DNA of 64,000 nt from SIG607 sp045586405. GTDB lineage: Bacteria > Bacillota > Clostridia > Oscillospirales > Acutalibacteraceae. Of this stretch, positions 18,618-26,157 are shown piece by piece; the stretch's first letter is position 1; each line of letters opens with the position of its first letter. The notes under the pieces are model-generated. The model saw nothing but the letters and a program-made list of their open reading frames with translations, was not told the origin of the DNA and made no database searches. Location of the stretch: positions 1-64,000 of the forward strand of contig JAZNAG010000112.1 in the NCBI GenBank assembly GCA_045586405.1. The letters run 5' to 3'. The position numbers and the translations under genes were made by a program.

Positions 18618-19993
18618 TATACTTTTCCGCCTAACTGCCTTGAAACTGCCACAGCAATAGCACATTCCATACGCTTCTTAAACAGTTCACAGCCGTATTT
18701 ATATACACCGGTAACACTGCCTGTAGAGTGATAAGCATTAGCGGCGCATCCTCCCGAGCAATAGAGCCTTGCCCAGCAGGTTCTGCATTCTTCTCTGGCA
18801 TACACATTACAGCTCTTAAACTCGTTCTGAACGGCGGTATTTTCTACGCCGTTCCATATATCGCCCAGTTTGAATTTTTCTTCACCTACAAACTGGTGGC
18901 AGGGATAAAGGTCACCCCAAGGAGTAACCGCCATATACTCGGTACCAGAGCCGCAGCCCGAAATTCTCTTATAAATGCATGGGCCGTCATTTAAATCTAT
19001 CATATAGTGGTAGAAGGTAAAGGGAGCGCCTTCCTTATCCTTTTGAAGCATAAGCTCGACAAGTTTTTCATACTGCTCCATAACAATGGGCAGATCGTCT
19101 AAAGTAAGCTCTGACGGGTCCCCCGCGGCACAGACAACCGGCTCCATACTAAGCTCCGTAAAGCCAAGGCTAAGCATTTCCTTAATATCCTCTAAAAAGT
19201 CGGGGTTAGCGTGGGTAAAGGTGCCGCGCATATAGTAATTTTTATTGTTTCTTGCCTTAACCAGTTTCTGAAATTTAGGAACGATTTTATCAAAACTGCC
19301 TTTGCCGTTATAGTCAACGCGGAAGCGGTCATGTATCTCTTTTCTGCCGTCAAGACTAAGCACAACGTTGCTCATTTCTTTATTGGCAAATTCAATAACA
19401 TCGTCGTCAATCAGCAGACCGTTTGTGGTAAGGGTAAAGCGGAAGTTTTTGCCTTTTTCCTTTTCGATAGAACGGGCATAAGCCACCATCTGCTTTACAA
19501 CCTCAAAGTTCATAAGCGGCTCGCCGCCAAAAAAGTCTACCTCAAGATTTCTTCTGCTTCCGGAATTTTCAACAAGAAAATCAAGGGCGCGTTTACCAAC
19601 CTCAAAACTCATAATGGCTCTTTCACCGTGGTATTTGCCCTGACTTGCAAAACAGTATTCACAGTTTAAATTACAGGTATGGGCAATATGAATACAAAGG
19701 GCTTTTATAACACCTGCTGTTTTATCTTTAAGGGTAGTTGCCATACCTTCAAAGGTGTCCTCTGAAAAAAGCTTACCGTCTTTGGCAATGTCATTTATTT
19801 GGTCATAACAGTCAAGAATTTCCTTTTCGGCAACGTGGTTGTATTTAGCTTTAATTGTTTTAACTATATGGTCTTTACTGTTGTCACTAAACAGCGAAAT
19901 AATATCGTAAGCAATATCGTCGACAACGTGAACAGCGCCGCTGCAAATATCAAGAACTATGTTGTGACCGCATTGTTTAAACTGATGAATCAT
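18617..19993 (-). CDS. scfB: SCIFF peptide radical-SAM maturase
   Basis: 458 residues. A radical-SAM/SPASM enzyme that forms thioether cross-links in the SCIFF peptide. The N-terminal 90 residues form the peptide-recognition (RRE-like) region. The radical-SAM cluster motif is C107-x3-C111-x2-C114 in HTCNLNCEYCFA, and a FFGGEP SAM-binding motif follows. A cysteine-rich SPASM region for auxiliary Fe-S clusters lies at the C-terminus (CGSGTEY, PCHQF, CRTCWARLYCSGGC). AAGGAG lies eight bases before the ATG. The precursor gene scfA is just upstream, separated by a terminator-like hairpin. Confidence 0.95.
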   Translation of the reverse strand: MIHQFKQCGHNIVLDICSGAVHVVDDIAYDIISLFSDNSKDHIVKTIKAKYNHVAEKEILDCYDQINDIAKDGKLFSEDTFEGMATTLKDKTAGVIKALCIHIAHTCNLNCEYCFASQGKYHGERAIMSFEVGKRALDFLVENSGSRRNLEVDFFGGEPLMNFEVVKQMVAYARSIEKEKGKNFRFTLTTNGLLIDDDVIEFANKEMSNVVLSLDGRKEIHDRFRVDYNGKGSFDKIVPKFQKLVKARNNKNYYMRGTFTHANPDFLEDIKEMLSLGFTELSMEPVVCAAGDPSELTLDDLPIVMEQYEKLVELMLQKDKEGAPFTFYHYMIDLNDGPCIYKRISGCGSGTEYMAVTPWGDLYPCHQFVGEEKFKLGDIWNGVENTAVQNEFKSCNVYAREECRTCWARLYCSGGCAANAYHSTGSVTGVYKYGCELFKKRMECAIAVAVSRQLGGKV

Positions 19994-20015
19994 TTATAAA
20001 ACTCCTTAAATTAAA

Positions 20016-20044
20016 GAAAAAATGCCGCCGAAGCGGCGGCATTT
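20016..20044 (-). terminator. Terminator/attenuator between scfA and scfB
   Basis: On the minus strand, a GC-rich 10-bp stem (arms 20035-20044 and 20020-20029) closed by GCTTC, followed by a T-run interrupted by one C. It ends scfA transcripts and probably allows limited read-through into scfB, giving more precursor than enzyme. Confidence 0.85.
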
Positions 20045-20055
20045 AAGTTTAGCAA

Positions 20056-20208
20056 TTATTTGCTTTCAGATTTGTTTTCGCACTCCTGATTAGCAATACC
20101 GCAGCTTGTTTTACAAGCAGACTGACAAGAAGTCTGGCATTCGCCGCAGCCGCCGTTTTTAGCGCTTTCACAAAGATTACGTGTTTCAATAGTAATAATA
20201 TGTTTCAT
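20056..20208 (-). CDS. scfA: SCIFF ranthipeptide precursor
   Basis: 50 residues: MKHIITIETRNLCESAKNGG then CGECQTSCQSACKTSCGIA and a short Asn/Glu/Lys tail. This is the 'six cysteines in forty-five residues' RiPP precursor found in nearly all Clostridia. The core cysteines are 21, 24, 28, 32, 36 and 43; Cys13 in the leader is a seventh. A GGAGG ribosome binding site is eight bases before the ATG. ScfB cross-links core Cys to acceptor residues. The biological role of the mature peptide is still unsettled in the literature as I know it. Confidence 0.96.
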   Translation of the reverse strand: MKHIITIETRNLCESAKNGGCGECQTSCQSACKTSCGIANQECENKSESK

Positions 20209-20241
20209 TGTACTGACCTCCAATACATTTTCTCTACTAAA

Positions 20242-20270
20242 ATAATAACATATCGGTTTTAATAAGTCAA
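20242..20270 (-). promoter_or_regulatory. Sigma-A promoter for scfA
   Basis: Minus strand: -35 TTGACT (20265-20270), 17-base spacer, -10 TATTAT (20242-20247), about 30 bases before the scfA start. Confidence 0.75.
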
Positions 20271-20297
20271 TAGTATAGGTCTTAAAAACATAAATTA

Positions 20298-20570
20298 TTA
20301 TTTCTTTCGTTTAGAGGCGGTAAGAGCAGTTTCTCCCGATAAATACATAATGAGAAGACCGAACAAAGTAGCGGCACTTGCAACGTAAATTATGATGGGA
20401 ATAAATTGCTTATAGATAAATGTGCAGATAAGCTCTGCAGTGCTTCCGCCGATTATCAGCGCTGCGATATAACCGAAAAATGTGGCGCCGCCTGCAAAAA
20501 GAGTAATCATAATAAGATAGCCGAAAATCATTCTGAGAACTGAGCATATTTTTTTAAGTGTTTCTTTCAT
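20298..20570 (-). CDS. Small membrane protein, possible TRAP small-permease partner
   Basis: 90 residues with two or three hydrophobic segments (about 14-40 and 55-80) and a Lys-rich C-terminus. GGAGG precedes its ATG, 12 bases after the large TRAP-like permease gene, so they form an operon. Position and membrane topology suggest a reduced DctQ-type subunit, but typical DctQ proteins have about 160 residues and four helices, and I see no convincing motif. It could also be an unrelated accessory protein. Confidence 0.6.
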   Translation of the reverse strand: MKETLKKICSVLRMIFGYLIMITLFAGGATFFGYIAALIIGGSTAELICTFIYKQFIPIIIYVASAATLFGLLIMYLSGETALTASKRKK

Positions 20571-20582
20571 AGTGGCACCTCC

Positions 20583-21941
20583 TTAAAGTCCCAAAATGGG
20601 AAGGAATCCCATAAGAACAATTACTTCCAGAATATAGTGAGCGAACACCCACCACAAGTCGTTTTTAACGGTTTTGTCGAAATCAGAGCCTGCAAGTGAC
20701 ATACCTGCGTAAAGACCTAAGGCAAGGGGAGGCGTGATACCGCACATAACACCGCAGATACAAGGAAGCATAGCGGCGGCAAGAATCGGGTTAACACCAA
20801 CTGTAGCCAGTGTAGATATAAACACAGGTCCGAAAATAACAACAAGCGAAGAACCGGGAATTACCATTCCAAGGAAGCAGGTGAGGGTACAAATAAACAG
20901 TATCATACCGATTTTATTGAAGTTCATTGAAACAATAAATGCTTCCATATCAGCGGCAACGTTAAGGTCCTTAAACATAGCGCCTATCATATAACCAAAG
21001 ATACATACACCAATGGTAGGAGCGATAGATTTGACACTGCTTGCAAACATTTTTGCAATAGCGTGAGGAGTAACGGTTTTCTTATCTTTAACAATAAGAC
21101 AAGCATAAAGACTGGCGATACCTGCTACAAATAAAAGCATACTTGAGGACAGATATTTTGCACCGGTTGCACCAAGTCTTTCGGTAAAGAAATTATCTTT
21201 GAATAAATAGTCAAATACAAAGGGAAGAAGGATAATTGCAGGAAGAAGTAAACCCTGCCAGTTTTCCTTTACAACGTCTTTTAGTACGGGACGGTCTTCT
21301 TTTGCAATAGGCTTTATTTTATAGTATTTGCAGAATAAAAATACCATTATCAGTTTCTCTAAAATAAACCACAGAGAAATACCCCATAGTATTATCCAGA
21401 ATTCTCCTTGACCAATATTAGAATTTGGATAAAGAGCCATAAAAGCACCGAGAGCGGCAACTATATTTGAAGACGGGGGAATCATATTACCGAGATAGCT
21501 GGCATTACTCTCAACATTTGCGGCAAGCTCTGCGGGGAAGCCTGAGCGCTTCATTGTAGGAATGGTTATTGAGCCGGTCGCCATAACGTTACCTGGGCCG
21601 CTACCTGAAAGCGCACCCATAAATGAACTTGCGACTACCGAGGCGTAGCCTGCACCGCCCGGTATACGGCCTAGAAGCGCAAGAATTATGGAAACGCTTC
21701 CGTCAATTACCTTCGTTTTTGTCATAATTACCGACATAGCTACAAAGGCAATCATTGAATAAATAAGTGATGTGGAAAGACCTTCATCTATGTAAGACAG
21801 AACGTTCTTCCAGGTGCCTGTTACGGCAAGAAGAACTATAAAGCTTACTAGAACAGCCTCGTATACAGGGCGCTTAAATAATATGAACCAAACGCATATT
21901 ATAAGCAACAGTATACCAAGAAAAATAAAGGTTGATGGCAT
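20583..21941 (-). CDS. TRAP-type (DctM-like) large permease
   Basis: 452 residues, about 12 hydrophobic segments. The pattern SGSGPGNVMATGSITIPTMKR, with later IPPSSNIV and ITPPLALGLYAGMSLAG, is that of the ion transporter/DctM large subunit of TRAP transporters, which move carboxylates or sialic acid with a sodium gradient. No DctP-type binding protein lies in the window. Divergent transcription from a LysR regulator and a shared operator region indicate that LysR controls it. Malate-type substrates would fit the malate enzymes at 3549-5857, but that is only inference. Confidence 0.8.
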   Translation of the reverse strand: MPSTFIFLGILLLIICVWFILFKRPVYEAVLVSFIVLLAVTGTWKNVLSYIDEGLSTSLIYSMIAFVAMSVIMTKTKVIDGSVSIILALLGRIPGGAGYASVVASSFMGALSGSGPGNVMATGSITIPTMKRSGFPAELAANVESNASYLGNMIPPSSNIVAALGAFMALYPNSNIGQGEFWIILWGISLWFILEKLIMVFLFCKYYKIKPIAKEDRPVLKDVVKENWQGLLLPAIILLPFVFDYLFKDNFFTERLGATGAKYLSSSMLLFVAGIASLYACLIVKDKKTVTPHAIAKMFASSVKSIAPTIGVCIFGYMIGAMFKDLNVAADMEAFIVSMNFNKIGMILFICTLTCFLGMVIPGSSLVVIFGPVFISTLATVGVNPILAAAMLPCICGVMCGITPPLALGLYAGMSLAGSDFDKTVKNDLWWVFAHYILEVIVLMGFLPILGL

Positions 21942-21958
21942 AACATTACTTCCTTTCG

Positions 21959-21975
21959 GTTATAGTATGTATTAC
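21959..21975. promoter_or_regulatory. Candidate LysR operator 1
   Basis: GTTAT, seven bases, ATTAC: an imperfect copy of the GTTAT-N7-ATAAC palindrome at 22068-22084, placed in the leader of the permease transcript. Confidence 0.45.
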
Positions 21976-21981
21976 ATTTTG

Positions 21982-21994
21982 GTTATATTATAAC
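21982..21994. promoter_or_regulatory. Candidate LysR operator 2
   Basis: GTTATATTATAAC, a GTTAT/ATAAC palindrome with shorter spacing than the other sites. It covers the -10 box of the permease promoter. Confidence 0.45.
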
Positions 21995-22015
21995 TCCGCC
22001 CATATCGTTTGTCAA
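21987..22015 (-). promoter_or_regulatory. Consensus sigma-A promoter for the TRAP-like operon
   Basis: Minus strand: perfect TTGACA (22010-22015), 17-base spacer, perfect TATAAT (21987-21992). Such a strong promoter implies repression as the default control. Confidence 0.85.
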
Positions 22016-22029
22016 CAGTTATTTTTAGG

Positions 22030-22058
22030 TTGAAATAGGAGAAAATAAATGATATAAT
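22030..22058 (+). promoter_or_regulatory. Sigma-A promoter for the LysR gene
   Basis: -35 TTGAAA, 17-base spacer, perfect TATAAT. An operator-like palindrome begins ten bases downstream, about where transcription should start. Confidence 0.8.
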
Positions 22059-22067
22059 TATAAAAAA

Positions 22068-22084
22068 GTTATAACTACCATAAC
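22068..22084. promoter_or_regulatory. Candidate LysR operator 3 (autoregulatory)
   Basis: Exact GTTAT-N7-ATAAC, matching the T-N11-A form of LysR-family boxes. It lies between the lysR -10 box and its ribosome binding site, so binding should block its own transcription. Confidence 0.55.
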
Positions 22085-22112
22085 TATTTTAAAGCAAAGG
22101 AGAACAACAGTT

Positions 22113-23021
22113 ATGAATTTTCGTCAGTTACAGTATGCTGTAGTTTTGTCTAAGGTTTTGAACATTTCTCAGGCTGCCGAACAGCTTGGTATAACTCAAC
22201 CGGCTTTAAGTAAGCAAATTTTAAGTCTTGAAAAGGAAATGGGAGTTCAGCTTTTTGACCGCAACACAGTACCTCTAACCATTACCATTGCCGGCGAGTG
22301 CTTTTTGAGAGATGCAGAAGATATTCTTTTAAAAGAAGACAGAATAATGCGCTCTATGGAACAATTTAAAAAAGGGGATAACGGCAGACTTGTTATAGGT
22401 ATTTCGCCCTTTAGAGCTACCTATTTTTTAACCGAAGTATTAAGACAGCTGCATATTCGTTTTCCGTCGCTTCAGGTGGTGCTGAGCGAAAAAAACAGCG
22501 CCCAGCTTCAAAAGGATACTATTGACGGTTTAGTAGACTTTTCAATACTCAATTTACCTGTTGATGAAAGTCTTCTTGATGTAATAGAGCTTGAAAGTGA
22601 AAGCGTGGTTCTGGCTGTACCTAAAAAGTATGAAGAAGAGCTTAAGCTGACCAAGGGTAAGGCAGAAGAATATCCTGTTATCCGGCTTAGGGACTGTGGA
22701 CAAATTCCCTTTATTGCTTTGGGTAAGGGACAGGAACTGAGAACTCTTTTTGATAAGATGTGCGCGGCAGAAGGCTATGCACCAAACATAACAACTCAGG
22801 TTGTAGGTGTAAGCACCGCACACAGCTTTGTTAAGGCGGGACTTGGTGCCGCAATATTACCCTCTCACTTTGCTACCGATAACTGCAAAAGTGACGAAAT
22901 AATCATTTGCACTGTTAAAAATACGCCCTGTGTAAGACAACCTGCAATAGTTATCAAAAAGGGAAGATACCTGTCAAATTTCGCAGAGGCAGCGATAGAG
23001 TTTATAAGAGGCCTCAAATAA
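22113..23021 (+). CDS. LysR-family transcriptional regulator
   Basis: 302 residues. The N-terminal winged helix-turn-helix (MNFRQLQYAVVLSKVLNISQ, AAEQLGITQPALSKQI) is classic LysR. The rest is the two-lobe effector domain, with the usual RLVIGISP start near residue 90 and a conserved GLGAAILPSH near the C-terminus. An AAAGGAG ribosome binding site precedes the ATG. It is divergent from the TRAP-like permease and almost certainly regulates it and itself. The effector is unknown; a CitR/CynR-like ligand such as an organic acid is plausible. Confidence 0.92.
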   Translation: MNFRQLQYAVVLSKVLNISQAAEQLGITQPALSKQILSLEKEMGVQLFDRNTVPLTITIAGECFLRDAEDILLKEDRIMRSMEQFKKGDNGRLVIGISPFRATYFLTEVLRQLHIRFPSLQVVLSEKNSAQLQKDTIDGLVDFSILNLPVDESLLDVIELESESVVLAVPKKYEEELKLTKGKAEEYPVIRLRDCGQIPFIALGKGQELRTLFDKMCAAEGYAPNITTQVVGVSTAHSFVKAGLGAAILPSHFATDNCKSDEIIICTVKNTPCVRQPAIVIKKGRYLSNFAEAAIEFIRGLK

Positions 23022-23043
23022 TTGTCGTTTCCAACAATAATTA

Positions 23044-23072
23044 TTGACTATAGTTTATAAAAGTGTTATTAT
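23044..23072 (+). promoter_or_regulatory. Promoter for the polysaccharide locus
   Basis: -35 TTGACT, 17 bases, -10 TATTAT, about 50 bases before the first gene. It is the only good promoter I see for the 14-kb run up to the terminator at 37582. Confidence 0.7.
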
Positions 23073-23119
23073 ATAATAAATATATTATGGCGAATTATAG
23101 GATTTGGAGAGTGTATTAA

Positions 23120-24241
23120 ATGTCAAACAAGCGTATTTTCCTTTCTTCACCTACTATGCACGGTGAAGAACAGCTATTTGTGAAGGAAGCTTTTGATACC
23201 AACTGGGTGGCTCCTTTGGGCGCTAACGTAGACGGTTTTGAAAAAGAAATGGCTGAGTATATAGGCGTAGGTCACGCTGCGGCATGTGTAAGCGGAACCG
23301 CCGCTTTACACCTTGCGGTAAAGCTGGCAGGCGTAAAACAGGACGATATAGTTTTTTGTTCCGATTTAACCTTTGCGGCAACCGTTAATCCTGTTACCTA
23401 CGAAAAGGCAAAACAGGTATTTATAGACAGCGAATATGAAACCTGGAATATGGATCCTGAGGCACTTCGCCTTGCCTTCAGGAAATATCCCCAGTGCAAA
23501 TGCGTTGTTGTGGTTAACCTTTACGGTGTACCTGCAAAGCTTGATGAGATTAAAGCAATATGCGATGAGCACGGTGCTGTTTTAATTGAAGACGCCGCAG
23601 AGAGCCTTTCAGCTACATACAAAGGCGTACAGACCGGTACTTTCGGTAAATATAATGCAATAAGCTTTAACGGCAATAAAATTATTACCACTTCAGGCGG
23701 CGGTATGTTACTCAGCGACGATGAAGAGGGTATTAAAAAGGCTCGTTTCTGGTCTACTCAGTCCAGAGATCCTGCACCTTGGTATCAGCATAGCGAAACA
23801 GGTTACAACTACCGTATGAGTAACATAGTTGCAGGTATCGGCAGAGGGCAGCTTTTACATCTTGAAGAGCATAAAGAGTTAAAGCGCAAAATATATAACA
23901 GATATAAAGAGGCTTTTGCAGATCTGCCCGTTACTATGAACCCTTATCTTGAGTGCAGCGATCCTAACTTCTGGCTTTCCTGTATTCTTATTGATAAGGA
24001 CAAGGACGTGCCTTTTATGGATATTATCAATAAATTGGCAGAAGAAAATATTGAAGCCCGTCCTATTTGGAAGCCTATGCATATGCATCCGCTGTTTGAA
24101 GGTCATGACTTTATTTCAGCAAGTGAAAATAATGTCAGTGAAGATATTTTCAGCCGCGGTCTTTGTCTGCCCAGTGATATAAAAATGACCGAGGCTGAGC
24201 AAGACAAGATAATTGAGATAGTAAAAAGTTTCTTTAATTAA
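23120..24241 (+). CDS. DegT/DnrJ/EryC1/StrS sugar aminotransferase
   Basis: 373 residues. A PLP enzyme that transfers an amino group to a 4-keto nucleotide sugar (PglE/PseC/ArnB type). The PLP lysine is K187 in SFNGNKIITTSGGG, with VSGTAALHLAVKLAG and VNLYGVPA as other family motifs. It is the first gene of the polysaccharide locus, 11 bases ahead of the initiating transferase. Its keto-sugar could come from an NDP-sugar 4,6-dehydratase elsewhere, or from the FnlA product at the end of the same locus. The product is thus probably an amino-deoxy sugar such as a bacillosamine-like residue. Confidence 0.92.
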   Translation: MSNKRIFLSSPTMHGEEQLFVKEAFDTNWVAPLGANVDGFEKEMAEYIGVGHAAACVSGTAALHLAVKLAGVKQDDIVFCSDLTFAATVNPVTYEKAKQVFIDSEYETWNMDPEALRLAFRKYPQCKCVVVVNLYGVPAKLDEIKAICDEHGAVLIEDAAESLSATYKGVQTGTFGKYNAISFNGNKIITTSGGGMLLSDDEEGIKKARFWSTQSRDPAPWYQHSETGYNYRMSNIVAGIGRGQLLHLEEHKELKRKIYNRYKEAFADLPVTMNPYLECSDPNFWLSCILIDKDKDVPFMDIINKLAEENIEARPIWKPMHMHPLFEGHDFISASENNVSEDIFSRGLCLPSDIKMTEAEQDKIIEIVKSFFN

Positions 24242-24252
24242 AAGGTGTAATT

Positions 24253-24900
24253 ATGAGAAAGATTCAGCTTTTTGTAAAGCGCACTTTTGATATAGTTGCA
24301 GGCTGTATGATAGTTTTGCTTTTGACAGTTATACCGGTTTTTATTGTGGTACCTGTAATTATAAGGGCTACCTCAAAAGGACCTGCGGTGTTTACTCAGG
24401 ACAGAGTAGGTAAAGACGGTAAAATTTTCAAAATATACAAATACCGTACAATGCTTATTCCTGAGGAAAGCTTTGATAAAGACGGAAACCAGCTTGAGCC
24501 AAAACAACGTATAACAAAGGTTGGCAGAATTCTGCGTAAAACAAGTATTGACGAGCTTATGCAGATATTCAACGTTATAAACGGAACTATGAGCTTTGTA
24601 GGTCCGCGCCCCACATTGCCTTATCAGGTTGAAAGATATACTGATGAGCAGATGAGAAGACACGATATGCGCCCAGGTATTACGGGACTTGCTCAGGTAA
24701 ACGGAAGAAACAACCTTACCTGGACAGAAAAAATCGAGTATGATGTTCAGTACATAGATAACTTCTCACTTTGGCTTGATATAGTGATTTTCTTTAAAAC
24801 GGTTCTGGTTGTGTTTAAAAAAGAAGGTATTGATTTTAATAAGCACGACGCTATTACCGAGAAAAAAGTTTCTGACAGCGAAAAAGTTGCTACAAAATAA
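24253..24900 (+). CDS. Initiating sugar-phosphate transferase (WcaJ/PglC family)
   Basis: 215 residues. Moves a sugar-1-phosphate from a nucleotide sugar to undecaprenyl phosphate, beginning repeat-unit assembly. One N-terminal hydrophobic segment lies at about 14-40, followed by the catalytic core: TQDRVGKDGKIFKIYKYRTM, KTSIDELMQ, SFVGPRPTLP and RPGITGLAQVNGRN. It is the short, PglC-like form without the N-terminal four-helix domain of WcaJ. Its neighbour PglE-like aminotransferase suggests the first sugar is an amino-deoxy sugar. Confidence 0.94.
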   Translation: MRKIQLFVKRTFDIVAGCMIVLLLTVIPVFIVVPVIIRATSKGPAVFTQDRVGKDGKIFKIYKYRTMLIPEESFDKDGNQLEPKQRITKVGRILRKTSIDELMQIFNVINGTMSFVGPRPTLPYQVERYTDEQMRRHDMRPGITGLAQVNGRNNLTWTEKIEYDVQYIDNFSLWLDIVIFFKTVLVVFKKEGIDFNKHDAITEKKVSDSEKVATK

Positions 24901-24916
24901 GGAAAGGTTTTTACAT

Positions 24917-26152
24917 ATGAAAGCTCTTGTACTTTGCGGAGGAATACCGCAGATAGCCTTAATGGAAGATCTTAAAAGCAGAGGAATAACAGTTGTCCTT
25001 GCAGATATGAATGAAAAAGTGGCAGGAAGAAAATATTGTGATATTTTCTATCCTGTTTCTGTGCTTGATAAGGAGGCAGTGAAGCAGGTTGCCATAAAAG
25101 AAAAAGTTGATTTTCTTATTACCGTTTGCGCCGATCAGGTGCTTGAAATTGTGGCACAGGTTTCAGATGAACTTTCGCTTCCTTGCTATATTGATGCAGA
25201 TACTGCTGCAAATGTTTCAAAGAAGTCTTATATGAAAAAGATTTTCTGCGAAAACGGCGTTCCTACTTCTAAGCATATAGTGCTGAGTGAACTTGATTTT
25301 GATAAAATTACAGAACTTGAGTTCCCTATTATAGTAAAACCGGTTGACTCATACAGCTCACGCGGTGTCAAAAAGGTTTTAAACAATGAAGAACTTGAAA
25401 CCGCCTTTTACGAGGCTAAAAATATAAGCCGCGAAGGAAATGTTATTGTTGAGGAATTTGTAGAGGGCGAAGAGGTAACGGTAGATGTTTATGTAGAAAA
25501 CGGTGTTGCTAAGCTTCTTACAACCTCTATTTCCGACAAGGTAAAGGGCGAAGGCTTTGTTATTCACAGAACCAGAAACCCAGCAGGTGTTTCTGATGAT
25601 ATTTTAGCTAAGATTCAAGATACCGCGCAAAAAATCGCTGACGGTTTCGGTCTTAAGAATTCACCAATGCTTATTCAGCTTATTACTGACGGCAAGAGAA
25701 TTTCTGTTATAGAGTTTTGCGCCAGAACAGGTGGCGGTATTAAATTCAGACTTATAAAGAGAGTGTCGGGCTTTGACGTTGTTAAGGCGGTGGCTGACCT
25801 TACCTTAGGTCTGAAACCTCACTATGAAGATGACGGCAGACCACGTCCCTATATTATCAATGAGTTCCTTTATGCTAAAGAGGGCGTAATTGACAGACTT
25901 GAAGGTTTTGAGGAACTACTGGCTGAAGGAATAATAAACGAATATTATCAGCTTAAAGCAAGTGGTACAAAGGTTGGCAGTATGAAGAGCAGCGGCGACA
26001 GAATTGCCTGCTTTACCATACAGACAAACGATATAGAAACTCTTAAAAAGAATCATGCTATTGCAAATTCACGTATAAAGGTGCTGGGCACAAACGGCGA
26101 AGACCTTATCAGGCATGATTTAGTAGATAATCTTTCTGAGAAGGGAATTTAA
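24917..26152 (+). CDS. ATP-grasp carboxylate-amine ligase
   Basis: 411 residues. The N-terminal Rossmann-like domain (MKALVLCGGIPQIALMEDLK) is followed by an ATP-grasp fold with EFPIIVKPVDSYSSRGVKKV, VEEFVEGEEVTVDVYV and EFCARTGGGI. Such enzymes join an acyl phosphate to an amine, as in carbamoyl-phosphate or amino acid ligases. The ATG at 24917 is preferred over an upstream in-frame start inside the previous gene. Lying between the initiating transferase and a glycosyltransferase, it may couple an amino acid to the sugar amine made by the DegT enzyme. The substrate is unknown. Confidence 0.85.
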   Translation: MKALVLCGGIPQIALMEDLKSRGITVVLADMNEKVAGRKYCDIFYPVSVLDKEAVKQVAIKEKVDFLITVCADQVLEIVAQVSDELSLPCYIDADTAANVSKKSYMKKIFCENGVPTSKHIVLSELDFDKITELEFPIIVKPVDSYSSRGVKKVLNNEELETAFYEAKNISREGNVIVEEFVEGEEVTVDVYVENGVAKLLTTSISDKVKGEGFVIHRTRNPAGVSDDILAKIQDTAQKIADGFGLKNSPMLIQLITDGKRISVIEFCARTGGGIKFRLIKRVSGFDVVKAVADLTLGLKPHYEDDGRPRPYIINEFLYAKEGVIDRLEGFEELLAEGIINEYYQLKASGTKVGSMKSSGDRIACFTIQTNDIETLKKNHAIANSRIKVLGTNGEDLIRHDLVDNLSEKGI

Positions 26153-26157
26153 AGTAA

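Noticed and set aside
23022..23043. Short repeat after the LysR gene as a terminator
   Set aside because: Only five pairs form and no T-run follows.
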